64,000 nt of DNA from Thermoleophilia bacterium SCSIO 60948 (GTDB taxonomy: Bacteria > Actinomycetota > Thermoleophilia > Solirubrobacterales > 70-9): the NCBI GenBank assembly GCA_021496505.1, contig CP053031.1, positions 806,001-870,000 of the forward strand, in the 5' to 3' direction. Numbering within the stretch: position 1 is the stretch's first letter; each line of letters starts with the position of its first letter. The notes beneath the pieces were generated by a model. That model was given only the letters and a program-made list of their open reading frames with translations. It had not been told where the DNA came from and did not search any database. The translations under genes were made by a program, and so were the position numbers. Of the stretch, positions 1 through 7,342 are shown in pieces.

Positions 1-527
1 GCCGGCTTGCCCGGCAGCCCACGCTCGGCGGCGACGCTGCCGTCGACCCTGGTCTCGAACAGGTCGGCGATCCCGGCGGCGTCGAGGATGACCGGCGTGT
101 TCCGAGACGAGGAGACGACCGCGGTGCGAAGCCCGGCGTCGCGAGCAGCTCGCAGGTAGTCGATCGATCCGCTGAAGACCTCGACGCCGTCGCGCTCGAT
201 CAACTCGCCGACGAGGTCGTTCTTTCGCCGCGCCACTCCGTGCACGCTCTCCGCCTCGGGCGGGTCGGAGTCCTCGCCCTCCGGCAGCTCGATCTCACGC
301 GAGGCGAGGAAGTCGCGGACTCCGGCCTCCCGCGGCTTGCCGTCGACGTGGCGGGTGTAGTCGGTCGGCTCGAACTCGCGGAACTCCGAACCGTCGCGCT
401 CGGCGCGCGCGCGGAGCAGCTCGTCGAACGTCTGCTTCCACGCCGCGGCGTGGACGTCGGCCGTCCGCGTGAGGACGCCGTCGAGGTCGAACAGCAGCGT
501 GGTGATGTCGTCGGGGAGCCCGAGCAC
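1..527 (-). CDS. HAD hydrolase, beta-phosphoglucomutase family (3' end outside window)
   Basis: Partial gene: the start is inside the window and the C-terminus runs off the left edge. Translation from a GTG at 527 gives the HAD motif I FDLDGV (nucleophile Asp14, acid/base Asp16), the family cap segment GVARRKNDL, motif II VVSSS and the beginning of motif III (GLPGKP) at the window edge. This order and the cap segment match the beta-phosphoglucomutase-type HAD phosphatases/mutases, cytoplasmic enzymes acting on sugar phosphates, often beside trehalose or maltose phosphorylase genes. The substrate cannot be told from this fragment. It is divergent from the next gene, with only 21 bases between starts. 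The nearby ATG at 537 is out of frame, so GTG is preferred. Confidence 0.8.
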   Translation of the reverse strand, partial: MLGLPDDITTLLFDLDGVLTRTADVHAAAWKQTFDELLRARAERDGSEFREFEPTDYTRHVDGKPREAGVRDFLASREIELPEGEDSDPPEAESVHGVARRKNDLVGELIERDGVEVFSGSIDYLRAARDAGLRTAVVSSSRNTPVILDAAGIADLFETRVDGSVAAERGLPGKP

Positions 528-532
528 TCGGA

Positions 533-538
533 TACATT
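533..538 (+). promoter_or_regulatory. -10 box TACATT of the reductase gene at 549
   Basis: TACATT fits TAnnnT and lies 10 bases before the ATG at 549, so the transcript would have a leader of only about 3-4 bases. No Shine-Dalgarno sequence is present in the gap. Weaker than the exact 7-base examples elsewhere. Confidence 0.4.
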
Positions 539-548
539 CCCAAAAACC

Positions 549-1739
549 ATGGCCGACGCATCCCGACCCTTCGACGTCGTCCTCTTCGGCGCGACCGGCT
601 TCACCGGCGGACTGACCGCCGAGTACCTCGCCGCCCACTCCCCGCAGGGCTCGAAATGGGCGATCGCGGGCCGCAACGCGGACAAGCTCGAGCGCGTCCG
701 CGAGCGGCTCAGCGCCCTGGCGCCCGAGGGGGTCGAGGTGGGGACGGTGCGCGCCGACGTCACCGACGCCTCCTCGCTCGCCGAGCTCGCACGCTCCGCG
801 CGGGTGATCGCGACGACGGTCGGGCCCTACGTGAACTACGGCGAGCCGCTCGTGCGCGCATGCGCCGAGGCCGGCACCGACTACCTCGACCTGACGGGGG
901 AGCCCGAGTTCGTCGACCGGATGTACGTCGAGTACAACGACCGCGCGCTCGCAAGCGGCGCTCGTCTGATCCACTGCTGCGGTTTCGACTCGATCCCGCA
1001 CGACCTCGGCGTGCTTCACACGGTCGAGCGGCTCCCGCAGGGCGCGGCGCTCGAGATCGAGGGCTTCGTCCGCGCCGACGCGCAGTTCTCCGGCGGGACG
1101 TTCCATTCGGCGATCACCGGGTTCTCGCGCCCGAAGCAGAACGTCGATGCGGCCAAGGCACGCAAGCGGGTCGAGCCGCGACCGGGCGGTCGCAAGGCGC
1201 ACGGCATCCGCAGGCGCCCGCACCGCGAGCCGGCGATCGACGGCCACTGGGCTGTCCCGATGCCGACGATCGACCCGCAGATCGTCCTGCGCTCCGCGAG
1301 AGCGCTCGAGCGCTATGGGCCCGAGTTCTCCTACGGCCACTACGCCGACGTGAAGCGCCTACCGGTTGCGCTCGGTGCCGTCGCCGGCATCGGCGGCGCG
1401 TTCCTCGGCGCCCAGATCCCGCCGGTCAAGCGCCTGATGCTGTCGCGGATCGACGCTGGTTCAGGGCCATCGCAGGAGCGCCGCGAGCGCTCGTGGTTCC
1501 GCGTCCGCTTCGTCGGCCGTGGCGGCGGGCGGAGGGTCGTGACGCAGGTCTCCGGAGGCGATCCCGGCTACACCGAGACGGCGAAGATGCTCGCCGAGGC
1601 GGCGCTCTCGGTCGCCCACGACGACCTTCCGCAGACCGCCGGTCAGGTGACGACCGCGCAGGCGATCGGCCGGCCGCTCATCGACCGGCTCGACGCGGCG
1701 GGAATCAGGTTCGAGACCCTCGAGGAGGGGCCGGCCTAG
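549..1739 (+). CDS. Saccharopine dehydrogenase-like NAD(P)-binding reductase (trans-acting enoyl reductase family)
   Basis: 396 residues. The N-terminus carries a Rossmann fold with the nucleotide-binding GATGFTG at residues 14-20. It is followed by the conserved TVGPY and YLDLTGE segments and the CCGFDSIPHDLG motif around residue 140, typical of the SCCPDH / mycobacterial trans-acting enoyl reductase family. Members reduce double bonds in lipid intermediates, but most are uncharacterised, so the substrate is open. The ATG at 549 is chosen because the homologous fold begins right after it and a -10-like box lies just upstream. Its TAG stop shares the CTAG tetranucleotide with the stop of the convergent esterase gene. 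Confidence 0.8.
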   Translation: MADASRPFDVVLFGATGFTGGLTAEYLAAHSPQGSKWAIAGRNADKLERVRERLSALAPEGVEVGTVRADVTDASSLAELARSARVIATTVGPYVNYGEPLVRACAEAGTDYLDLTGEPEFVDRMYVEYNDRALASGARLIHCCGFDSIPHDLGVLHTVERLPQGAALEIEGFVRADAQFSGGTFHSAITGFSRPKQNVDAAKARKRVEPRPGGRKAHGIRRRPHREPAIDGHWAVPMPTIDPQIVLRSARALERYGPEFSYGHYADVKRLPVALGAVAGIGGAFLGAQIPPVKRLMLSRIDAGSGPSQERRERSWFRVRFVGRGGGRRVVTQVSGGDPGYTETAKMLAEAALSVAHDDLPQTAGQVTTAQAIGRPLIDRLDAAGIRFETLEEGPA

Positions 1740-2692
1740 CGACCCGGGGGCGGCTGCTCGGTCGAGCAGCGACTCAACGCATCGGCATAGAAGCCGACGT
1801 AGCTCGCCCACTCCGCGGACCAATACTCCGATTCGTGGCCCCCGGGCCCGCGCTTGGACTCGAGCCGCCCGGTCGGCGCTAGCTCGGCCTCGAGCGTGTC
1901 GACGCCGGGCTCCAACGGGTCGGACTCCCCGATGTCGACCCAGAGCTCCGTGTCGCCCGCGAAGCCCTCGGGGTCCGACTCCGCAGCGCCGAGGACGTCG
2001 TGGCCGGCGAAGTCATCGGCGTCGTCGAAGGCACCCTCGGGGGTCTCCTCGAACGAGCGCCAGAGGGCGGGGGAGTGCCCCGCCGCTGCGCAGAATCCGT
2101 CCGGGTCGAGGCGCGCGAGGTCGAGCGCGCCGAACCCGCCCATCGAGATGCCGCCGATCGCGACCCGGCCGGGGTCGGTGCCGAGCCGACGCTCGAGCTC
2201 CGGGATGAGCTCCTCGGTGACGTAGGAGCCCCAGTCGCCGTCGGCTCGGTCGTGCCAGTAGGAGGACTCGCCGCCGTAGGGGAACGCGAACACCGGCGCC
2301 CGCGATCCGGCCGCCGCGATCCCATCGAAGAGGCCCTGCTCGTCGAGCTGGCTGCGCTCGTCCTGTCCGCGGCCATGGAGGAACACGACGAGCGGCCTCC
2401 CCTCGGAGCCCCCCGGAGGCTCGACGACCTCGACCGGGAGGGTCTCGCCGACCGCGGCGCTCTCGACCTCGAACCGGCTCTCGGTGACTCGGCCGATGTC
2501 GGTGCTCTGAGCCGGCGCCATCTCGTCGTCGGCGAGCAGCGTGAGGATCGCGGCCACGATCCCGAGCGCCGCGACGCCGAGCGCGATGGCGGTGACCAGC
2601 GCGACGCTGAAGTCGGAGCGTTCGCGGTCTTCGCCGGCCACCGTGGCGATCTTTCCAGAACGGAGGCGGGCTCCCCGAGTGCCCGATGTCAC
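1736..2692 (-). CDS. Membrane-anchored alpha/beta-hydrolase (esterase D-like)
   Basis: 318 residues. One transmembrane anchor lies at about residues 29-53, followed by an extracytoplasmic alpha/beta-hydrolase domain. The oxyanion-side HGRGQDE segment, the nucleophile elbow GISMGG (Ser) near residue 180 and a C-terminal HESEYW (likely catalytic His) follow the order of the putative esterase / S-formylglutathione hydrolase superfamily. The outside location suggests an ester or depolymerase substrate from the envelope or medium. No specificity can be assigned. A later GTG near residue 18 is an alternative start that would leave the anchor intact. Confidence 0.7.
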   Translation of the reverse strand: MTSGTRGARLRSGKIATVAGEDRERSDFSVALVTAIALGVAALGIVAAILTLLADDEMAPAQSTDIGRVTESRFEVESAAVGETLPVEVVEPPGGSEGRPLVVFLHGRGQDERSQLDEQGLFDGIAAAGSRAPVFAFPYGGESSYWHDRADGDWGSYVTEELIPELERRLGTDPGRVAIGGISMGGFGALDLARLDPDGFCAAAGHSPALWRSFEETPEGAFDDADDFAGHDVLGAAESDPEGFAGDTELWVDIGESDPLEPGVDTLEAELAPTGRLESKRGPGGHESEYWSAEWASYVGFYADALSRCSTEQPPPGR

Positions 2693-2727
2693 CGGGCCGA
2701 GCGTTCGGCGTTGGTAGAGGTGTCGGT

Positions 2728-3033
2728 GTGAACGTCAGCCTGAAGACATTCCGCATCGTCGCGTTGACCGAGGCGACGACCTTCCTCCTGTTGCTCGTCC
2801 TCGGCACCGCCGTCGACCAGCTGTTCGGCGAGCGCCTCGGGGTGACCGTGCTCGGCCCGATCCACGGTCTGCTGTTCGTCGCCTACGTCCTGATCGCGCT
2901 CGGGATTCGCGAGCGCGAGGGCTGGACGTCGAAGCAGACGGTCACGATCCTGCTGGGCGCTGTGCTCCCGTTCGGCGGCTACGTCGTCGATCGCTGGCTC
3001 GTCCGCCGCGAGTCCGAGCTGCCGGCGACCTGA
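2728..3033 (+). CDS. DUF3817 small membrane protein
   Basis: 101 residues with three hydrophobic helices. It resembles the actinobacterial DUF3817 family (LVEATTFLLLL-like first helix, GPIHGLLFVAYV second helix, LPFGGYVVDRW third helix). Function is unknown; such proteins are often next to other membrane proteins or as domains of permeases. The GTG at 2728 is preferred over the ATG at 2686 because it starts exactly at the family's usual N-terminus, has GAGG at a good distance, and avoids overlap with the divergent esterase gene. Confidence 0.75.
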   Translation: MNVSLKTFRIVALTEATTFLLLLVLGTAVDQLFGERLGVTVLGPIHGLLFVAYVLIALGIREREGWTSKQTVTILLGAVLPFGGYVVDRWLVRRESELPAT

Positions 3034-3089
3034 CCTCGGCGCGGCCGTCGAGCCGCGCCGCCCTGGACCGCGGTGCGACACTCGCTGCG

Positions 3090-3446
3090 GTGGCGAAGCG
3101 AAGGAAACGCGAACGCGCCCGGCGCGAGCCGCCGGCCACGGTCGACTACGTCGACGACGACGGCGGCGTCCTGCGGCTCCGCCAAGCCCTCTCACCCGGC
3201 TCGATCGCGAAGATCCGCGAGGTCAGCGCGACGGGCGCCGTGTCGGTCGACGACGCCTGGGCGCGGCGCGAGGAGCTCCTGTTCGAGCGCCTCGCGGTGA
3301 GTTGGGAGATCGCCGGCATGCCGATCACCGAGCAGGCGATGTTGCTCGGGAGATTGCGGATGGCGAATTCCGAGGAGCTGGCGTGGGTAAGGCGGACACT
3401 CGCGCGCCACGTCGAGGACCACTTGCCCGAGCTAGCCGACCGATGA
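3090..3446 (+). CDS. Hypothetical basic protein upstream of AI-2E permease
   Basis: 118 residues starting at GTG. A very basic N-terminus (KRRKRERARR) is followed by a mixed alpha-helical domain; no transmembrane segment and no family I recognise. Its stop overlaps the start of the following permease in an ATGA arrangement, so the two are translationally coupled. The TATVDYVDDDGG segment and acidic C-terminus look like a small soluble regulator or nucleic-acid-associated protein, but this is only an impression. Confidence 0.6.
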   Translation: MAKRRKRERARREPPATVDYVDDDGGVLRLRQALSPGSIAKIREVSATGAVSVDDAWARREELLFERLAVSWEIAGMPITEQAMLLGRLRMANSEELAWVRRTLARHVEDHLPELADR

Positions 3447-4630
3447 CAGCCGAACGCCGCCTGCACCCAGCCAGCAGGGCGGTGATTCTCGGGCTGCTCC
3501 TAGTCGCCGGCGGCCTCGTCTTCCAGCAGATCGCCTCGCTCGCGATCGCCACGTTGATCACGATCCTGATGGCGATCCCGCTCGAGGCTCTGGCGAACTA
3601 CCTGAATCGGTATCGCATCCCGCGAGCGATCGGCGCGTTGATCGGGATCCTGATCGGCGCCGCCGTGCTGACGGGCGTGCTGATGTTGGTGATCCCGCCG
3701 CTGGTCGAGCAGACCGACATGCTGATCAGCCAGATCCCCGAGGTCGTCGACTCGCTCGAGGGACAGATCGATGGGATAACCGGTGACTCGACCGGCTCGG
3801 CCGCGATGAGCGTCCAGAGTTTCTTCGAGGGCATCATCTCGGATCCCGGTCAGCTCGCCGGGCCCGTCGCCTCGATTGGCCTGTCGATCGCGAGCGGCCT
3901 CGGCGCGATCGTGCTGATAGTCGTAACCGCGTTCTACATGGCGGTCCGGCCCGAGCCGCTGACCTCGGGATTGCTCGCGCTCGTGCCTCCGGATCGCCGC
4001 GGCTGGGCGCGTGAGGTGATGGCGCGGCTGCGGCGGGCCTGGGTCGGCTGGATGCAGGGCGTCGGGGTCGACATGCTCCTGACCGGTGTCCTCGTCTACG
4101 TCGGGCTGCTGCTGATCGGCCTCGACTACGCGATCGTCTTCGCCGTCTTCTCCGCGGTGCTCGTGATCATCCCCTACTTCGGAGCGATCCTCGGCGCGAT
4201 CCCGCCGATCCTGATCGGACTCGCCGACTCTCCGGAGAAGGCGCTATTGGCACTCGGCGTCTACGTGGTCGTCCAGCAGATCGAGAGCAACGCGACGATC
4301 CCGCTCGTGATGGCCGATCGGGTCAAGCTCCACCCGGCCGTCGTCGCCATCGGCGTCGTCGTCGTCGGGCAGTTGTTCGGCTTCGTCGGGCTGATCGTCG
4401 CCGTGCCGATCCTGTCGGCGGCGGTGATCCTCGTCGACGAGCTCTGGGTCAAGCGGACCGAGGCCGAGCGGGGGATCAGCACCGTGTCGGACCCACTCCC
4501 GGGCGAGCTGGCGCTCGCGGATGCCGCTCAGTCGCCGCCGGGATCGGCTCCGCTGCGCGGCGACGGCGAGCCCGGCGTGGTGCTCCCGCCTGGGACGACG
4601 CCCCGTCGTTCGCCGAGCACGACCGATTAG
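3443..4630 (+). CDS. AI-2E family (TqsA/PerM-like) transporter
   Basis: 395 residues with about eight transmembrane helices. A first helix pair (residues ~12-50) and the re-entrant PRAIGALIGILIGAAV region are followed by a long extracytoplasmic loop (residues ~95-150). The C-terminal block carries the family signature IPYFGAILGAIPPILIGL and VVVVGQLFGFVGLIVAVPI. Known members export autoinducer-2 or drive Na+/H+ antiport, so the cargo is uncertain. A hydrophilic Pro/Ser-rich tail of about 45 residues is predicted in the cytoplasm. The ATG at 3443 overlaps the preceding stop by four bases. Confidence 0.85.
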   Translation: MTAERRLHPASRAVILGLLLVAGGLVFQQIASLAIATLITILMAIPLEALANYLNRYRIPRAIGALIGILIGAAVLTGVLMLVIPPLVEQTDMLISQIPEVVDSLEGQIDGITGDSTGSAAMSVQSFFEGIISDPGQLAGPVASIGLSIASGLGAIVLIVVTAFYMAVRPEPLTSGLLALVPPDRRGWAREVMARLRRAWVGWMQGVGVDMLLTGVLVYVGLLLIGLDYAIVFAVFSAVLVIIPYFGAILGAIPPILIGLADSPEKALLALGVYVVVQQIESNATIPLVMADRVKLHPAVVAIGVVVVGQLFGFVGLIVAVPILSAAVILVDELWVKRTEAERGISTVSDPLPGELALADAAQSPPGSAPLRGDGEPGVVLPPGTTPRRSPSTTD

Positions 4631-4655
4631 CAGGGGCCGCCTCGCGACCTGGTGC

Positions 4656-5540
4656 TCAGACGAGTAGCAGGGTGGCGACGATCGCCGCGGGCGTCAGCAC
4701 GAGTGAGAGGTTCCCGAACGCACGCTGCCAGCCGCCGCGGTAGCCGACGCTGTCGAAGAGCATCAGCGCTACGACGTGGGCGAGGTTGATCAGCGCCGTG
4801 AAGCCGGCGATCAGGATCGCGACCGAGCAGTTGTTCAGATCCGTGAGGCTCGCTCCTTCGCAACCGGCGACGATCACGACCAGGACGATGATCCCGAGGA
4901 GCGCGACGATGATTCCGAAGATGTCGCGGACCGAGAACGTGGGGAGGTTGGCGGACTCGCCCTCGGTCTCCGGCTCGGGGTGCTCGTCGGCGCCGACCCC
5001 CGAGCGCTCGCGCTCGGCTATGCCCTCGCCGCTGTCACCGACGACGACGTGGATCACCGGCATGTCGTACTCGCGCCTGGCATCGTCGAAGATCTCGTTC
5101 TCGAGCCAGAGACCGTCCTCGGACGCGTGCGTGAGGATCAGGATCTCCTGCGGATCGAAGTCGCCGACCGAATCGGCGAGCGCGAGCTTCGGATCGGCGT
5201 CGCCGATGTCACCGCTGACTTCGATGCCCTCCGCTCGCAGCGTCTCGATCGAGCGGTCCATGCGCTCCGTCGCGTCTTCGCGAGGTGCGTCGACATCGCC
5301 CATCGCATGGTGAAACTGGTCGCGCGCGAGCGCCGGAGCGACGACGTGGACCCGCGCGTTCGAGCCGTCGAGGTGGCGAACGACCTCGTCGCGCAGCTCC
5401 TGCCCCTCGATCGCCGCGGCGGCGATCACGAGCAGCCGGCCGACGGCTGGATCGGGCACGTTTCCACTCGTGCTCTCGGTGCTCTGATCGTCTGGGCGCT
5501 CGGGTTCAGAAGCCATCGCAGAGGTGTTTGCCCTTGCCAT
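4656..5540 (-). CDS. Universal stress protein-like domain fused to a C-terminal membrane domain
   Basis: 294 residues. After a polar N-terminus, residues ~34-180 form a Usp/Rossmann-like alpha/beta domain (RLLVIAAAA first strand, EILILTHASEDG, DMPVIHVVVGDS). An acidic linker follows, then three membrane helices at about 205-230, 240-262 and 272-294. The Usp ATP-binding G-2X-G-9X-G(S/T) loop is not evident, so nucleotide binding is doubtful. The architecture suggests a stress sensor tethered to the membrane. It is divergent from the sigma factor gene. A TATCGT box lies 11 bases before the start. Confidence 0.6.
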   Translation of the reverse strand: MARANTSAMASEPERPDDQSTESTSGNVPDPAVGRLLVIAAAAIEGQELRDEVVRHLDGSNARVHVVAPALARDQFHHAMGDVDAPREDATERMDRSIETLRAEGIEVSGDIGDADPKLALADSVGDFDPQEILILTHASEDGLWLENEIFDDARREYDMPVIHVVVGDSGEGIAERERSGVGADEHPEPETEGESANLPTFSVRDIFGIIVALLGIIVLVVIVAGCEGASLTDLNNCSVAILIAGFTALINLAHVVALMLFDSVGYRGGWQRAFGNLSLVLTPAAIVATLLLV

Positions 5541-5602
5541 CCGTGGTACAAACGATATAGGCGACGTTCAAACCTGGGTCGCCGCGAACCCTCTCTTTAG
5601 AG

Positions 5603-5630
5603 CCGCTTTACTTGCCGCGAAAGCGGTTTT
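5603..5630. other. Two mutually exclusive hairpins plus T-run upstream of the sigma factor gene
   Basis: CCGCTTT (5603-5609) can pair with AAAGCGG (5620-5626); alternatively CCGC (5615-5618) closes a GAAA tetraloop with GCGG (5623-5626). Four T residues follow at 5627-5630. Either hairpin looks like a short intrinsic terminator on the + strand, and the two cannot coexist. It lies in the 132-base divergent spacer between the Usp-like and sigma factor genes. Confidence 0.45.
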
Positions 5631-5656
5631 CCTAGTGGGGCGCTCGGGTATCTATT

Positions 5657-5662
5657 TATTGT
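5657..5662 (+). promoter_or_regulatory. -10-like box TATTGT of the sigma factor gene
   Basis: TATTGT in an unusually AT-rich stretch, 10 bases before the ATG at 5673. It overlaps the alternative GTG at 5661, which argues for the ATG as start. Confidence 0.35.
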
Positions 5663-5672
5663 GACTGGAACC

Positions 5673-6719
5673 ATGACTGAGATCCCTGCGCTGCGCGACC
5701 TCCTCGCGCGTGGTGCCGAAGTGGGACATATCGAGCTGTCCGAGCTCGAGGAGGTCCTCGCCGACGCCGAGCTCGACGAGGAAGCCACGTCCGCTGTTCA
5801 CGAGGACATCGAGTCCCGTGGCATCAGCGTGCGCGACGATCGCACCGAGACGCCGCAGCCGACGACCTATCGCCCTGACGAGCTCAACATCGCCACGGCC
5901 GATGCCCTCCAGCTCTTCTACCGCGAGGCATCGCGCCACCCGCTGCTCAAGAAGGACGAAGAGGTCGCTCTCGCGAAGGCGATCGAGCGTGGCGATCTCG
6001 CCGCCAAGGAGCGGATGATCAACTCGAACCTGCGTCTGGTCGTATCGAACGCGCGTCGTTACGAGAACCAGGGCCTGCCCCTGCTCGACCTGATCCAGGA
6101 GGGCAACATCGGGCTGATCCGCGCCGCGGAGAAGTTCGACTGGCGCCGCGGCTTCAAGTTCTCGACCTACGCGACGTACTGGATTCGCCAGGCGATGCAG
6201 CGTGCTCTCGAGACCCGCTCGCGGACCATCCGGCTCCCGACCACCCTCGCTCAGCAGGAGCGGCGGATCGGGCGTGCCGAGCGCCAGCTCGCCACGAAGC
6301 TGGGCCGCGAGCCGACGATCGAAGAGGTCGCCTCGGCGGCGGAGCTCTCGCCCGAGCAGGTCATGTTCGTGCGCGACGCCCCGCGTGCGGTGACCAGCCT
6401 CGACCGTCCGGTCGGCGAGGCCGAGGACGCGACGCTCGGTGAGTTCGTGCCCAGCGACGCGCCGGCGCCCGAGGACGAGGCGACGGTCACGCTCGGCACC
6501 GAGGCCCTGCGCCGCGCGCTCTCGCAGCTGCCCGAGCAGGAGGAGAAGGTCGTACGCCTCCGCTACGGCATCAACGGCGACAAGGGCCGGCCGCTCGAGG
6601 CGATCGGCCGCGAGCTCAAGGTCTCGCCGGAGCGAGTCCGCGAGATCGAGCGCCGCGCGCTCAGCCGTCTGAGCGAGAACCGCGAGCTCGACGCCCTGCG
6701 CGAGGTCGAGGCGGCCTAG
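5673..6719 (+). CDS. RpoD-family (group 1/2) RNA polymerase sigma factor
   Basis: 348 residues. A short region 1.1-like helical domain (residues ~1-50) precedes region 1.2 ([19 protein letters not shown]), region 2 with [30 protein letters not shown] and [19 protein letters not shown], region 3, and region 4 with [17 protein letters not shown] and a helix-turn-helix ending [17 protein letters not shown]. This is the full core sigma-70 layout, so it directs RNA polymerase to -10/-35 promoters. Compared with primary sigmas, region 2.4/3 reads RTIRLPTT instead of RTIRIPVH and region 4.2 has REIERRAL instead of RQIEAKAL. It may therefore be a group 2 sigma rather than the housekeeping one. Confidence 0.85.
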   Translation: MTEIPALRDLLARGAEVGHIELSELEEVLADAELDEEATSAVHEDIESRGISVRDDRTETPQPTTYRPDELNIATADALQLFYREASRHPLLKKDEEVALAKAIERGDLAAKERMINSNLRLVVSNARRYENQGLPLLDLIQEGNIGLIRAAEKFDWRRGFKFSTYATYWIRQAMQRALETRSRTIRLPTTLAQQERRIGRAERQLATKLGREPTIEEVASAAELSPEQVMFVRDAPRAVTSLDRPVGEAEDATLGEFVPSDAPAPEDEATVTLGTEALRRALSQLPEQEEKVVRLRYGINGDKGRPLEAIGRELKVSPERVREIERRALSRLSENRELDALREVEAA

Positions 6720-6765
6720 CGCAGCGACCCGCGGACGCCGCGGGAGCGTAAATCAGTTGAAGGGA

Positions 6766-6804
6766 GGGTCCGGTAGCCGCGAGGCGCCGGGCCCTTCTTC
6801 GTTT
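6766..6804 (+). terminator. Intrinsic terminator after the sigma factor gene
   Basis: GGGTCCGG (6766-6773) pairs with CCGGGCCC (6787-6794), eight pairs including one G-U, followed by TTCTTCGTTT. It sits 47 bases after the stop, between two convergent genes, and may act in both directions. Confidence 0.75.
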
Positions 6805-6829
6805 CGGGGTCCCGGAGCCGCGGCGGGGG

Positions 6830-7186
6830 TCAGGCCGCGGCGACCTCGTCGAGCGCTTCGTCGCGGCCGGCGAAGACACCGAGCAGCGTGCCCACGCCCG
6901 TCAGGTCGAGTAGCCGCCTGACCTCGGCACCCGGGCAGCAGACGACGAGCCGGCGACGCTCGAGCCCGTCGATCTTGCGCTGAGCCTCGACGAGCAGGCT
7001 GATGCCGGTGGAGTCGATGAAGTCACAACGCGAGAGGTCGATCAGGATCGACCCGTCACCGGTCCCGATGGCCTCGCCGATCCTCGCCCGGAGGTCCGGC
7101 ACGGTCGCCTGGTCGAGTTCGCCGACCACTCCGAGCGTGTAGACGCCGCGCGCGTATCCGGCTTCGACTGTGAACGAGCTGCTCAG
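6830..7186 (-). CDS. STAS-domain anti-sigma factor antagonist (RsbV/SpoIIAA type)
   Basis: 118 residues from a probable CTG start. The single STAS domain has the central signature LIDLSRCDFIDSTGISLL; Ser59 of DSTG is the position phosphorylated by RsbW-type kinases. Dephosphorylated protein would bind the kinase and free its sigma factor. CTG at 7186 is chosen because AAAGGA lies 7 bases upstream and the product then has the normal family length. The next in-frame ATG (7255) adds 23 non-conserved residues and has no clear ribosome binding site. It is divergent from its predicted phosphatase, and the kinase gene follows that. Confidence 0.8.
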   Translation of the reverse strand: MSSSFTVEAGYARGVYTLGVVGELDQATVPDLRARIGEAIGTGDGSILIDLSRCDFIDSTGISLLVEAQRKIDGLERRRLVVCCPGAEVRRLLDLTGVGTLLGVFAGRDEALDEVAAA

Positions 7187-7305
7187 CTGCGGGTCCTTTC
7201 GGGTTCCGTGCTCGCGGTGCCATCCGAGGCTCCACGGGGCGGATCGGCGGCGCATCTTAACCTGCGCTTCGCATCTGACCGGGACCCACTCGGAGCCTGG
7301 AGGAC

Positions 7306-7311
7306 TACAGT
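7306..7311 (+). promoter_or_regulatory. -10 box TACAGT upstream of the SpoIIE-type phosphatase gene
   Basis: TACAGT in the divergent STAS/phosphatase spacer, 31 bases before the ATG at 7343. The predicted leader is about 25 bases and contains GGCGAG just before the start. Confidence 0.35.
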
Positions 7312-7342
7312 CGCCCGACGCGTCCGTTCGGGGATCGGCGAG

